A stretch of 64,000 bases of DNA, from positions 1-64,000 of the forward strand of contig JAFYAQ010000018.1 in NCBI GenBank assembly GCA_017540645.1, written 5' to 3'. A model generated the notes under the pieces. It saw only the letters and a program-made list of their open reading frames with translations. It was not told the origin of the DNA and ran no database searches. Shown here piece by piece: positions 18,063 through 26,073 of the stretch (positions within the stretch are counted from its first letter, which is position 1; each line of letters opens with the position of its first letter). The stretch is from Oscillospiraceae bacterium. Lineage in GTDB: Bacteria; Bacillota; Clostridia; Oscillospirales; Oscillospiraceae. A program made the position numbers and the translations under genes.

Positions 18063-19313
18063 TCAGGGGGAGATCTTATACGGGCTGTACTCCCGCAGAA
18101 GCTCCGCCGCGGCGCTTTGGTCCGCCATGTAGACGGAGGAGCCGTTCACCATGTCCGGCCAGCCGGGGAGGACCTGGGACTCCATGTCCTTCAGATCCGC
18201 CTTGATCAGCACCCGGACGATCCACATCAGATGGCGGAAGCGGAGACTGGAGGTCACGTTCTCCTGATAGAGGCTCAGCAGCGCCGGCAGCTGCCGGAGA
18301 TGGGCGGGGCGCAGCCACTGGCCCAGGGCCTGACGGAGAAAGTCCCGCTGCACCGCTGTCCGGCCGATGTCCGCGTCCGCGTAGCCGGAACGGAAGCGCA
18401 GCAGGCCGAGGACCTGCTCGCCGTTCAAATGCTGCTCTCCGGCGTGCAGGTGGATGCTCAGATCCTGGCTGGGATCGTCATAGTCCATATCCTGGGGCAC
18501 GTCGTAGTCCACGCCGCCCAGGATATCCACCGCCCGGGTCACCACGTCCATATCCACCAGCGCGTAGCCGTCCGGGGCGAAGCCCAAAATCTTTGCCGTC
18601 TCGTCCATCAGCAGTTCCATGCCCGCCTCGCCGCCGCCCACGGCGCCGTAGACCGCGTTGAGCTTGTAGCTGCTGTAGTTGGGGACGTAGGTATCCCGGG
18701 GAATGCTCAGCAGCCGGAGACGCTCCCCCCGCTCCAGGGACAGGAGCATGATGGTGTCGGTGCGGCTCCCTCCCCGGTCGGTGCCGGCCAGCAGGATGGT
18801 GCTGTGGCCCGGCTCTCTGGCCGCGCCGCCGGGGTTTCGGACCGGCGCGGTGCCCATAAGCAGCAGTACCAGTCCCGCCAAAAGCAGCAGCCACAGCGTC
18901 CGGCGCAGGGCCCGCCGGCTCCGGCGGCGATGGCGGCGGCGGGTCTGCCGCTTTTTCGGCTCGGGGATATCGTCCTCCGGCTCGTAGTCCCGGGGATCGG
19001 TCCGTCTCCTTGGCCGGGGCGCGGGCGCCTCTTCATAGCTCTCTCCCCGGTCCTCCCACTCCTCCGGTTCCCGGCTCTCCCGGGCCTCCTGGGCCTCCCG
19101 TCGGGCGTAATAGGCGTCCCGCCGGGCATAGTAGGCGTCCCGCTGGGCGTAATAGGCATCCCTTTCGGCGTAGTAACGCTCCCGCTCCTCCGGCGTCAGA
19201 TGGGCGCCCCCGGAGGTATAGGGATCCGGCTCCGGGTAGTAATCGGCGTAGAGATCCTCCTGGGGCGGGATGGGATCGGGACGCTTTCTTTGGCTGTGTT
19301 TTCTGTCATTCAT
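18063..19313 (-). CDS. LytR-CpsA-Psr (LCP) family transferase with a repeat-rich cytosolic tail
   Basis: A 416-residue membrane protein. The cytosolic N-terminus (1-130) is low complexity with four tandem copies of a YYAxRDA-type octapeptide (about 44-75) and a run of Arg/Lys before the single transmembrane helix (about 134-155). The extracellular part is an LCP domain: ILLAGTDRGGSRTDTIMLLSL, LLSIPRDTYVP, KLNAVYG and LLRFRSGYADADIGR with the conserved arginines. LCP enzymes attach teichoic acid or capsular polymers to peptidoglycan from polyprenyl pyrophosphate donors. The start at 19313 (MNDRKHSQ) has only a weak ribosome binding site; an upstream extension of 26 codons looks unlike the family. 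It is next to a glycosyltransferase and the galE operon. Confidence 0.9.
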   Translation of the reverse strand: MNDRKHSQRKRPDPIPPQEDLYADYYPEPDPYTSGGAHLTPEERERYYAERDAYYAQRDAYYARRDAYYARREAQEARESREPEEWEDRGESYEEAPAPRPRRRTDPRDYEPEDDIPEPKKRQTRRRHRRRSRRALRRTLWLLLLAGLVLLLMGTAPVRNPGGAAREPGHSTILLAGTDRGGSRTDTIMLLSLERGERLRLLSIPRDTYVPNYSSYKLNAVYGAVGGGEAGMELLMDETAKILGFAPDGYALVDMDVVTRAVDILGGVDYDVPQDMDYDDPSQDLSIHLHAGEQHLNGEQVLGLLRFRSGYADADIGRTAVQRDFLRQALGQWLRPAHLRQLPALLSLYQENVTSSLRFRHLMWIVRVLIKADLKDMESQVLPGWPDMVNGSSVYMADQSAAAELLREYSPYKISP

Positions 19314-19399
19314 GATGCTTCTGAAAAGGGCTTTTTCAGCCCATGAGTCCTCGCTGCTGTTTACATACGGTCTGTGCCGGAATCGGCACAAGCCCTGCC

Positions 19400-19429
19400 A
19401 TTATAGCAATACGCCCTTATTTTGTCCAA
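19400..19429 (-). promoter_or_regulatory. Sigma-A-type promoter for the LCP gene
   Basis: On the minus strand: TTGGAC (19424-19429), an 18-bp spacer and TATAAT (19400-19405). The leader holds a small TGTGCC/GGCACA hairpin. Confidence 0.6.
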
Positions 19430-19463
19430 TTATTTTTGCCGGCAGGGACAGAGCGGGCCTCCC

Positions 19464-19492
19464 TTGCGATCCCGAACGGAATTGGGTATAAT
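19464..19492 (+). promoter_or_regulatory. Sigma-A-type promoter for the glycosyltransferase gene
   Basis: TTGCGA (19464-19469), a 17-bp spacer and TATAAT (19487-19492). Transcription would start near 19499, exactly at an in-frame ATG, so that ATG would be leaderless and the GTG at 19523 is the better start. Confidence 0.7.
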
Positions 19493-19522
19493 ATATGCAT
19501 GAACGAAAAAGGGGGGAGCGCC

Positions 19523-20662
19523 GTGGGAGAATACCGGGAGAGGATCTTGTATGTGGCCTCCACCGCGGCGCATCTGCGGCAGTTTCACCTGCCCTACCTC
19601 CGGGCTCTCCGGGACCGGGGCTGCGCCGTCACCGCCGCCGGCGCGGGGGAGGGGACGGGCCTGCCGGAGGGGGTGGACTTTCTCCCTGTCCCCTTTGAAA
19701 AGCGCTATCTCTGTCGGAACAACCTGCGCGCCCTGGGGATCCTGGGGCGGGAGCTGAGGCGGGGGAACTATGACCTGGTGGCGGTCCATACCTCTCTGGC
19801 CGCCTTCTGGACCCGCCTTGCCCTGGGGACGATGGGACACGGGCGTCCCCGGGTGGTGAACACCGTCCACGGCTATCTCTTCGACAAGGATTCCCCCGCC
19901 CCGAAGCGCGCCCTCCTGCTGGCGGCGGAGCGGCTCTGCGCTCCCGTTACCGACGATCTGCTGGTGATGAACCGGCAGGATCTGGACATCGCCCAAAGCC
20001 ATCGGCTCTGCCGGGGCCGCGCGGCACTGATCCCCGGCATGGGGGTGGATCTGAGCGGCTTTCACCCTGCCGGAGAGGCGGAGCGGGCGGCAGCCCGGCA
20101 ACGCTTTGCCCTGCGGTCGGACGTCTTTGTGCTGCTGTGCGCCGCGGAATTCTCCCCGCGGAAAAACCAGGCCTTCCTGATCCGCGCCCTGCGGGATCTG
20201 CCGGATTCGGTGTGCCTCCTGCTGCCGGGGGAGGGAGAACGGCGGGCGGAGTGCAGAGCCCTGGCCGAAGCTCTGGGTCTTGGAGAGCGGGTCCGCTTTC
20301 CCGGCCAGCTCCCCTCCGCGGCCCCGGCCTTTCTGGCCGCGGATCTGTACGTCTCCGCCAGCCGCAGCGAGGGCCTCCCCTTCGCGGTGATGGAGGCCAT
20401 GGGCTGCGCCCTGCCGGCGCTGCTGTCCCGGGTGAAGGGCCACGAGGACCTGCTCTCCGACCCGGAGACCGGCCGGCTCTACCCCTTCGGGGATCGGGAG
20501 GCCTTTGTCCACGGCGTCCGGGAACTGATGGACGACGCTGCCCTCCGCGCCCGCCTGGGTTCCAACGCCCTCCGGGCCGTGGAGCCCTATACCCTGGAGC
20601 GTGTCCTGCCCCAGGTGCTGCCCCGGTACTTGACAAAAGGAGAAACTTCCGCTACACTGTAG
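19523..20662 (+). CDS. Glycosyltransferase family 4 protein
   Basis: A 379-residue GT-B glycosyltransferase. The N-terminal acceptor half begins ILYVASTAAHLRQFHLPYLRAL. The C-terminal donor half has FSPRKNQAFLIRAL, the LPGEGERR segment and the GT4 signature around SEGLPFAVMEAMGCALPALLS with the E-x7-E pattern. It probably transfers a sugar from a nucleotide donor onto a lipid-linked or surface glycan; the similarity is to capsule and exopolysaccharide enzymes. The start is GTG at 19523 behind GGGGGGAG (19511-19518). The ATG at 19499 coincides with the predicted transcription start. It is divergent from the LCP gene. Confidence 0.9.
   Translation: MGEYRERILYVASTAAHLRQFHLPYLRALRDRGCAVTAAGAGEGTGLPEGVDFLPVPFEKRYLCRNNLRALGILGRELRRGNYDLVAVHTSLAAFWTRLALGTMGHGRPRVVNTVHGYLFDKDSPAPKRALLLAAERLCAPVTDDLLVMNRQDLDIAQSHRLCRGRAALIPGMGVDLSGFHPAGEAERAAARQRFALRSDVFVLLCAAEFSPRKNQAFLIRALRDLPDSVCLLLPGEGERRAECRALAEALGLGERVRFPGQLPSAAPAFLAADLYVSASRSEGLPFAVMEAMGCALPALLSRVKGHEDLLSDPETGRLYPFGDREAFVHGVRELMDDAALRARLGSNALRAVEPYTLERVLPQVLPRYLTKGETSATL
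20630..20658 (+). promoter_or_regulatory. Sigma-A-type promoter for ccdA-tlpA-trxA
   Basis: TTGACA (20630-20635), a 17-bp spacer and TACACT (20653-20658), located in the last codons of the glycosyltransferase gene and 58 bp before the ccdA start. Confidence 0.72.
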
Positions 20663-20715
20663 ATAGATTGTAAAAAATTTAATTGCGTGAACAGCAATAG
20701 AAAGGAGCAGCGCCC

Positions 20716-21369
20716 ATGACCGGTATCATCACCTTTTTGGAGGGCGTGATCTCCTTTATCTCCCCCTGCATGCTGCCCATGCTGCCGGTGTATGTGAGCT
20801 ACTTTGCCGCCGGGGACGAGAAGGGCCGGAACGTGCTGCCCCGGGCGGTGGCCTTCACGGCGGGCTTTACCCTGGTGTTCTGTCTGCTGGGCCTGTTTGC
20901 CGGGACCCTGAGCGCGGCCCTGCTGCGTTACCGCCGAACGGTGGACCTTATCTGCGGCGCGCTGGTGATCCTGCTGGGACTGGGCTATCTGGAGCTGATC
21001 CCCCTGCCCTTCTTCAAGGGAATGGCCGCCGGGCGCAGCGCCGGCAGCGTGGGGGCCGCCCTGTTGTTCGGCATGGTCTACTCCGTGAGCCTGACGCCCT
21101 GTGTGGGCGCCTTTCTGGGCTCGGCCTTGATGCTGGCCGCCGGGAGCGGCACCGCCTGGAGGGGCCTGGGGCTGCTGCTGTGCTATTCCCTGGGGCTGGG
21201 CGTCCCCTTCGTGCTGTCAGCGGTGCTGCTGGACCAGCTCCGGGGGGCCTTCGCCGTGATCCGCTCGCACTATAAGGTCATCAACCTGTGCAGCGGGCTG
21301 TTTCTGATCCTGGTGGGCATCAGCATGGCCGCGGGCTGGCTGAACCGGCTGCTTTCGATTTTTGTATGA
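20716..21369 (+). CDS. ccdA: CcdA/DsbD-type transmembrane thiol reductase
   Basis: A 217-residue protein with six hydrophobic helices. It has the paired cysteines of the CcdA family: Cys18 in FISPCMLP and Cys129 in SLTPCVGAF. CcdA moves electrons from cytosolic thioredoxin across the membrane to extracytoplasmic thioredoxin-like partners. The next two genes supply exactly these, a membrane-tethered TlpA/ResA-like protein and a cytosolic thioredoxin, so the three form a complete thiol-reducing relay. An AGGAG site stands before the ATG. In spore formers such relays also serve spore maturation; that role is inference. Confidence 0.93.
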   Translation: MTGIITFLEGVISFISPCMLPMLPVYVSYFAAGDEKGRNVLPRAVAFTAGFTLVFCLLGLFAGTLSAALLRYRRTVDLICGALVILLGLGYLELIPLPFFKGMAAGRSAGSVGAALLFGMVYSVSLTPCVGAFLGSALMLAAGSGTAWRGLGLLLCYSLGLGVPFVLSAVLLDQLRGAFAVIRSHYKVINLCSGLFLILVGISMAAGWLNRLLSIFV

Positions 21370-21381
21370 GGTGAACGATTC

Positions 21382-21966
21382 GTGAAAAAACCGCTGGTAC
21401 TTTTGATCGCACTGGTGCTGCTGCTGGCGGCGGCCGGAGTGGGATATCGGTATCTGAGCGACCGGACGGCCCCGGCGGGGACTCCTGTTCCCAACCAGAC
21501 GGCCGCCCCGGCGGAGGACCCGGCTGCCGAGCCGGAGAGCACCCCCGTGGCCGCCCCGGACTTCACGGTCCTGTCTCTGGAGGGAGAGGAGGTCTCGCTC
21601 TCCAACTATCGGGGCCAGCCGGTGGTGATCAACTTCTGGGCCACCTGGTGCCCGCCCTGCCGAAGCGAGCTGCCCGCCTTTCAGAGCGCCTGGGAGCGCT
21701 ACGGGGACCGGGTGCAGTTCATGATGGTGGATCTGACGGACGGCAGCCGGGAGACGGAGGCGGTGGTCCGGGACTTCCTGGAGGAAAATGGGTACAGCTT
21801 CCCCGTGTACCTGGACACCGAGTATGACGGGGCGGAGAGCTACGGCGTCAGCTCCATCCCCATGACCATCCTGGTGGACGCCCAGGGGAACATCCTGGGC
21901 GGTCAGATCGGCGCCGTGTCTGAGAGCGCCCTGCTCTCCGCGGTGGCGGACATGGCGGGGGAATAA
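21382..21966 (+). CDS. TlpA/ResA-like membrane-anchored thioredoxin
   Basis: A 194-residue protein with an N-terminal membrane anchor (residues 3-23) and a Pro/Ala/Glu linker to residue 58. The AhpC/TSA-type thioredoxin domain has the active site NFWATWCPPC, with cysteines 90 and 93. SSIPMTILVD supplies the cis-proline. It acts outside the cytosolic membrane, reducing disulfides in exported proteins with electrons from CcdA. The start is GTG at 21382 with GAGGTG 8 nt upstream, 12 bp after ccdA. Confidence 0.92.
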   Translation: MKKPLVLLIALVLLLAAAGVGYRYLSDRTAPAGTPVPNQTAAPAEDPAAEPESTPVAAPDFTVLSLEGEEVSLSNYRGQPVVINFWATWCPPCRSELPAFQSAWERYGDRVQFMMVDLTDGSRETEAVVRDFLEENGYSFPVYLDTEYDGAESYGVSSIPMTILVDAQGNILGGQIGAVSESALLSAVADMAGE

Positions 21967-22002
21967 TCGATTGAAAAATATATTGCAAAGGAGATATGAA
22001 TC

Positions 22003-22314
22003 ATGGCTGAAATCACTCTGACAAGCGCGAATTTTGAGCAGGAGGTCCTGCAGTCCCCGATCCCCGTGCTGGTGGACTTCTGGGCATCCTGGTGCGGCCC
22101 CTGCCGGATGGTGGCGCCCCTGGTGGCCCAGATCGCCGAGGAGCAGGCCGGCAAGGTGAAGGTGGGCAAGGTCAACGTGGACGAGGAGCCGGAGCTGGCC
22201 GTACAGTTCGGCATCAACTCCATCCCCAGCCTGTTGGTGTTCCGGGACGGCAAACTGGTCAACCAGGCTGTCGGCGCCCGCCCCAAGTCCGCCATCGAGG
22301 CCATGCTTGGATAA
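22003..22314 (+). CDS. trxA: Thioredoxin
   Basis: A 103-residue classical cytosolic thioredoxin with VDFWASWCGPC (Cys31/Cys34) and the cis-Pro motif NSIPSLLVF. It is reduced by thioredoxin reductase (not in the window) and is the likely electron donor to CcdA encoded two genes upstream. AAGGAG precedes the ATG. It is the last gene of the operon, followed by a terminator. Confidence 0.96.
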   Translation: MAEITLTSANFEQEVLQSPIPVLVDFWASWCGPCRMVAPLVAQIAEEQAGKVKVGKVNVDEEPELAVQFGINSIPSLLVFRDGKLVNQAVGARPKSAIEAMLG

Positions 22315-22328
22315 GGTAAGAGCGCAGC

Positions 22329-22365
22329 ACGCCCGTCTCTCCGACCGGAGGGGCGGGCGTTTTTC
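22329..22365 (+). terminator. Terminator of the ccdA-tlpA-trxA operon
   Basis: ACGCCCGTCTCTCC pairs (with G-T wobble) with GGAGGGGCGGGCGT, followed by TTTTT. Confidence 0.9.
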
Positions 22366-22395
22366 GCGCATTTTTTGAAAAAATAATATCTTCCA

Positions 22396-22433
22396 TAAAA
22401 CCGTTTGCCCCGCTTTGACGTTTATTAGGGTGA
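22396..22433 (+). promoter_or_regulatory. Possible ECF-type promoter of sigma/anti-sigma pair 1
   Basis: CATAAAAC (near 22395-22402) and TTATTAGGGTGA (22422-22433) resemble the motif seen in front of pairs 2 and 3, but the upstream element is less similar and shifted by about one base. Weak on its own. Confidence 0.35.
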
Positions 22434-22455
22434 GAGCTCTTGAAGGAGGTGCCGT

Positions 22456-23022
22456 ATGGAGGACAAGGACATTGTGGATCTGTACTGGCAGCGCTCCGAT
22501 CTGGCCATATCGGAGACGGAACAAAAATACGGAAGATACTGCCGCTCGATCGCCGGGCATATCTGCGCCGTTCCGGAGGACGCGGAGGAGTGCGTCAGCG
22601 AGACCTGGTGGCGCACCTGGAATCTCATGCCGGACAAGCGCCCCGCGGTGCTGTCGGCGTTCCTGGGCCGTATCACAAGAAACCTTGCCCTGGACCGGGT
22701 CCGGGAGCAAACAAGAAAAAAGCGCGGGGGAGGCGAGACGGGTCTGGCCCTGGAAGAACTGGCCGAGTGCGTCCCGGACCGGGTGGATCTGGAGCGGGAC
22801 ATGGAGGACCGGGAACTGGAGCGGGCCGTGGGCAGCTTCGTGGCCGGCCTCCCGGAGACGGAGAGGACGGTGTTCGTTTTGCGCTACTGGTATCTGGCGC
22901 CGGTGTCCGCCATTTCGGAAAGACTGGGCTGCAGCCAAAGCAGAACCAAGGGCATCCTGTTTCGCACACGGAAAAAACTGAAAGCGTATCTGCAGGAGGA
23001 AGAACTATGGCAGCTCCGATGA
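22456..23022 (+). CDS. ECF-type RNA polymerase sigma factor (pair 1)
   Basis: A 188-residue sigma-70 family protein with only regions 2 and 4. Region 2 is about residues 10-85, with EDAEECVSETWWRTWN and FLGRITRNLALDRVR as the -10 binding/melting part. Region 4 is about 125-180 (LPETERTVFVLRYWYLAP, then an HTH around CSQSRTKGILFRTRKKL). It directs polymerase to a small regulon that probably includes its own operon. AAGGAGGTG stands 6-7 nt before the ATG. Its end overlaps the next gene by 16 bases, as is usual for a sigma and its membrane-bound inhibitor. Confidence 0.92.
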   Translation: MEDKDIVDLYWQRSDLAISETEQKYGRYCRSIAGHICAVPEDAEECVSETWWRTWNLMPDKRPAVLSAFLGRITRNLALDRVREQTRKKRGGGETGLALEELAECVPDRVDLERDMEDRELERAVGSFVAGLPETERTVFVLRYWYLAPVSAISERLGCSQSRTKGILFRTRKKLKAYLQEEELWQLR

Positions 23023-23867
23023 AGCTTCTCCGCGCGATGAACGGCATTCATGAGGAGGATGTAGTCATGGCCGGAAACCTTTATTTCAACAAGGAAGAAA
23101 AAACGGTACCCATCAGAACAAAGCGCCTGCTCACCCTGGCGATCGCCGCGGTACTGATGCTCTCGCTGAGCATCATGGCCTACGCGGCCTACAACGCGAT
23201 CTCATCGCCCCAGGCGGCGGAGAAGGTGGCTTTGGAGCAACTGGAAAAATGGAAGGAACTCGGGCTTCTCTCCCCGGAGGTGACGGCGAACGGACCCGCG
23301 GCCAAGATCCTCGAATCGGAGGAGCGCACCGGCAGCGAATACTGGTACGGCCGGCTCTTCACCCATAGCTACGAAGTGCGCTTTTACGGGGGAGAGGGCA
23401 ATAAGTATTCCCTGAGTCTCACCGTGGATACCCTCAGCGGTAAATTGAAGGTGGTGAACATCGAGGCGGCCGCAGACGAGAGCGATCTCCCGGTCAGCGA
23501 ATTTACCGAGGAGATGCCCGTGGACCCCATGGACCCAGAGGGGGAGAGACAGACGGTCACATATTATTTCTATGAGAACTTCGATGATATCATCCCCGCG
23601 GATATGACGGTGGATCGTTTCTGCGCGCTGCTTGCGGACTACTGGGGATTCTCGGGCTACAGGCTCGCGGATACGGAGGACAGCTTTTACCAGGCGCACT
23701 GGAGCGCCGTGAACGGAGAATCTCTCCTGAAGGACATGCCGACGGAAAACTATTATCTGACGGTTTTCTTCGACGGCGACCAGGAGGGCGCGCCCATGTA
23801 CCTGCAGCTGGACAAATTCCCGGGAAGAGTCTGCTTTGCCCTCGGAACGAGACACCTTGTAGGATAA
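23007..23867 (+). CDS. Membrane anti-sigma-like protein with PepSY-like outer domain (pair 1)
   Basis: A 286-residue single-pass protein. The short cytosolic part (1-45) has the LLRAMNGIHEEDVVMAG motif seen in the inhibitors of this sigma group. One transmembrane helix (about 45-64) is followed by an outer domain. There, QAAEKVALEQLEKW with YSLSLTVDTLSGKLKVVNIEA looks PepSY-like, followed by a second module ending in FDGDQEGAPMYLQLDKF. By position and topology it is the anti-sigma/sensor for the sigma encoded upstream; the signal is unknown. It differs strongly from the anti-sigma proteins of pairs 2 and 3. Confidence 0.75.
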   Translation: MAAPMKLLRAMNGIHEEDVVMAGNLYFNKEEKTVPIRTKRLLTLAIAAVLMLSLSIMAYAAYNAISSPQAAEKVALEQLEKWKELGLLSPEVTANGPAAKILESEERTGSEYWYGRLFTHSYEVRFYGGEGNKYSLSLTVDTLSGKLKVVNIEAAADESDLPVSEFTEEMPVDPMDPEGERQTVTYYFYENFDDIIPADMTVDRFCALLADYWGFSGYRLADTEDSFYQAHWSAVNGESLLKDMPTENYYLTVFFDGDQEGAPMYLQLDKFPGRVCFALGTRHLVG

Positions 23868-23888
23868 ATTATAATCCACGACACTCCG

Positions 23889-23922
23889 CAGCCCGCCGCT
23901 CCGGAAAAGAGCGGCGGGTCTG
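23889..23922 (+). terminator. Terminator after sigma/anti-sigma pair 1
   Basis: A CAGCCCGCCGCTC / GAGCGGCGGGTCTG hairpin with a short loop; only a weak T-rich tail (TGTCATCTT) follows. Confidence 0.6.
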
Positions 23923-23954
23923 CTGTCATCTTCGAGAAAAATTTCAATTTCATG

Positions 23955-23991
23955 TGTAAGATTCTCTCCCCGATCCTGTTATATAGGGTGA
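23955..23991 (+). promoter_or_regulatory. Probable ECF promoter of pair 2
   Basis: TGTAAG (23955-23960), CCCGATCC, and TTATATAGGGTGA ending near 23991. The same elements at the same distance (31 bp from TGTAA to GGGTGA) lie before pair 3 (25458-25494). This is the pattern expected of promoters recognised by the sigma factors they drive, i.e. autoregulation; the assignment is inference. Confidence 0.6.
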
Positions 23992-24012
23992 GGCGGAAAG
24001 GAAGTGACGCTT

Positions 24013-24570
24013 TTGGAGGACAGCAAGATCATCGCCCTGTTTTTTGAGCGCTCGGAACAGGCGATCCAGGAGCTGGACGGAAAATACGGCGCCGTCGTGA
24101 GAAAAACGGCGGCCAACATCCTCCGTGACCGGCAGGATGCGGAAGAATGCGTGAACGATGCATACCTGAGGACCTGGGACAGCATTCCGCCTCATGCTCC
24201 CGATCCTCTGGCGGCATACGTTTGCCGGATCGTCCGCAATCTGGCCGTCAACCGATACCACGCCGATCACGCCCAAAAGCGCGGCAGCGGCTACGAATTG
24301 GTTCTGGACGAGATGCAGGAGTGCATCCCCTCCGGCGTGAACATAGAGACGGAGTACGAGGCCAAGGAGCTTGGCGATGCCATCAACCGTTTCCTCTCCA
24401 CGCTGCAGCCGGAGGACCGGACGCTGTTCGTCCGCCGATACTGGTATGCGGAGCCCGTGGCGGAGCTGGCCGCCCAGAGACGCAGCAGCGCCGGCCGGAT
24501 CTCCGTCCGTCTTTTCCGCCTCCGCGAGAAATTGCGAAACACTTTATCAAAGGAGGGCTTTCTTGCATGA
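24013..24570 (+). CDS. ECF-type RNA polymerase sigma factor (pair 2)
   Basis: A 185-residue paralogue of the sigma factors of pairs 1 and 3. Region 2 has DAEECVNDAYLRTWD and YVCRIVRNLAVNRYH. Region 4 has LQPEDRTLFVRRYWYAEPV followed by an HTH (RISVRLFRLREKLRN). The start is taken as TTG at 24013 (LEDSKIIALFFERSEQ). It aligns with the TTG start of pair 3 and lies 8 nt after AAAGGAAG, whereas the GTG at 24004 would sit inside that ribosome binding site. The stop overlaps the next start (ATGA). Confidence 0.92.
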   Translation: MEDSKIIALFFERSEQAIQELDGKYGAVVRKTAANILRDRQDAEECVNDAYLRTWDSIPPHAPDPLAAYVCRIVRNLAVNRYHADHAQKRGSGYELVLDEMQECIPSGVNIETEYEAKELGDAINRFLSTLQPEDRTLFVRRYWYAEPVAELAAQRRSSAGRISVRLFRLREKLRNTLSKEGFLA

Positions 24571-25379
24571 AACGGGAACTGCTGTCAAAGGCCTTCGGCG
24601 AAATGGACGATGGCTTTGTCCTGGAAGCATACCGATCGGTTCCCGAGGATGCGGCGAGCGCCTCGGAAAGGATCGTACAAATGAAAACGAAACGCATCAT
24701 ATCCATCGCCCTGGCCGCGGCGCTGATCCTGGCCCTGGGCATTGCGGCCTACGCCGCCTTTTTTTCCATGGATCGGAGAGTACCCGAGGCGACGGAGACC
24801 TTTCGTATCCACTGGGAGGACCATCCCAGCGGCTATCTGGAGTGGCACAATGCCAAGCTGGCCGTGACCTTCCCCGACACGGCGGAGAGCCGGGAGATCG
24901 AATTCCGCCCCGGCTGGCTGCCGGAGGAACTGGCGTCCCTGGGCGGGGAGACGTGGCGCGACCGTCTGACGGCGGAGCAGCTGGCGGACAAATACCCCAA
25001 CATGACGGCCAGTCAACCGATGTTGATCGAGACATATTACATGTCCATGTTCAACCAGGGCGGCGCGCTGCTCCTGCTCTACTACACCCCCGAGGACATC
25101 ATCGAGGAGCATTGGGACGAGCAGGGTGTGGACGTGATGCGCTTCCACGCCACGCAAGTGCTCCCGGCCAATGACTTCCGGCCGGAGACAAAGCTGGAGC
25201 AGGATATCCTTCTCATGTCGGACCCCGAGGCCGGATGGGTGGTCCGGCTCGCCGGGGAGGCGGGCATGGATACGCTGGTCAAAGTCGCCAAAAACCTGGA
25301 GATCCGCCAGACCGGCCGGGTGCTGACCTACGACGATTTCATGGACCATTATACCTTTATGGACGGCGGCGTGGGCTGA
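24567..25379 (+). CDS. Membrane anti-sigma-like protein, DUF4367-like outer domain (pair 2)
   Basis: A 270-residue single-pass protein. The N-terminal motif LLSKAFGEMDDGFVLEAYRSVP is the likely sigma-binding part. The membrane anchor (about 44-63) is encoded by a 96-bp block nearly identical to one in pair 3. The outer domain (EIEFRPGWLPEELASLGG, then LLLLYYTPEDIIEEHWDE and VVRLAGEAGMDTLVKVAKNL) resembles DUF4367-type domains of anti-sigma/sensor proteins. The ATGA overlap with the sigma gene shows translational coupling. The signal is unknown. Confidence 0.78.
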   Translation: MKRELLSKAFGEMDDGFVLEAYRSVPEDAASASERIVQMKTKRIISIALAAALILALGIAAYAAFFSMDRRVPEATETFRIHWEDHPSGYLEWHNAKLAVTFPDTAESREIEFRPGWLPEELASLGGETWRDRLTAEQLADKYPNMTASQPMLIETYYMSMFNQGGALLLLYYTPEDIIEEHWDEQGVDVMRFHATQVLPANDFRPETKLEQDILLMSDPEAGWVVRLAGEAGMDTLVKVAKNLEIRQTGRVLTYDDFMDHYTFMDGGVG

Positions 25380-25401
25380 AAACCCGCCGCCGGAGACGAT
25401 C

Positions 25402-25434
25402 GCCCGCCGCTTTTTCGGAGCGGCGGGCATTTTT
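25402..25434 (+). terminator. Terminator after pair 2
   Basis: GCCCGCCGC / GCGGCGGGC with a 9-nt loop, followed by ATTTTTTG. Confidence 0.88.
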
Positions 25435-25457
25435 TGTGCGTATGTGCTATATTCAGA

Positions 25458-25494
25458 TGTAAAAATCCCTTCCCGATCCGTAGTATATGGGTGA
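25458..25494 (+). promoter_or_regulatory. Probable ECF promoter of pair 3
   Basis: TGTAAAAA (25458-25465), CCCGATCC, and GTATATGGGTGA (near 25483-25494), followed by AGCGGAAAG. Sequence and spacing match the element before pair 2. Confidence 0.6.
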
Positions 25495-25515
25495 AGCGGA
25501 AAGAGGTGACGGAGC

Positions 25516-26073
25516 TTGACAGACACGCAGATCATCGACCTGTTCTTTGAGCGCTCGGAGCAGGCGATCGAAGAGCTTGCCAAAAAGCACGGGGCCGCGG
25601 TCAGCCGGATCGCGTTCAATATTCTCGGGAATCCACAGGACGCGGAGGAGTGCGTAAACGACACATGGCTCGGCGCCTGGAACGCCATCCCGCCCAGCCG
25701 GCCCTCGCCGCTGCGGACCTTCGTGTGCAGGATCGCGCGCAATCTTGCCACGAAGAAATACCATGCCGGCACGGCCCAAAAGCGGAACAGCCAATACGAC
25801 CTGGCCCTGGACGAGCTGTGCGAGTACATCCCGGACAGCGACAGCGTGGAGGATCGCTGCGGCGCCCGGGAGCTGGCGGCGGCCATCGACCGCTTTCTGG
25901 ACGGCCTGGAGCCGCTGGACCGGTTCCTCTTTATGCGCCGGTACTGGTACTCCGACTCCCTCGGCGAGCTGGCAAAGCTGTCCGCCATGAGCTACGGGGC
26001 CGTATCCGTCCGCCTTCACCGCGTCAAGGAAAAGCTGAAAAACTATCTGTTGAGGGAGGGATTGCTTGTATGA
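25516..26073 (+). CDS. ECF-type RNA polymerase sigma factor (pair 3)
   Basis: A 185-residue sigma factor, the closest relative of the one in pair 2 (shared FFERSEQAI, DAEECVNDTWLGAWN, FVCRIARNLATKKYH). Region 4 has LEPLDRFLFMRRYWYSDSL and an HTH ending in VRLHRVKEKLKN. It starts with TTG at 25516 behind AGAGGTG. Its TGA overlaps the next ATG (ATGA). Together with its partner it forms the third unit of a tandem array. Confidence 0.92.
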   Translation: MTDTQIIDLFFERSEQAIEELAKKHGAAVSRIAFNILGNPQDAEECVNDTWLGAWNAIPPSRPSPLRTFVCRIARNLATKKYHAGTAQKRNSQYDLALDELCEYIPDSDSVEDRCGARELAAAIDRFLDGLEPLDRFLFMRRYWYSDSLGELAKLSAMSYGAVSVRLHRVKEKLKNYLLREGLLV

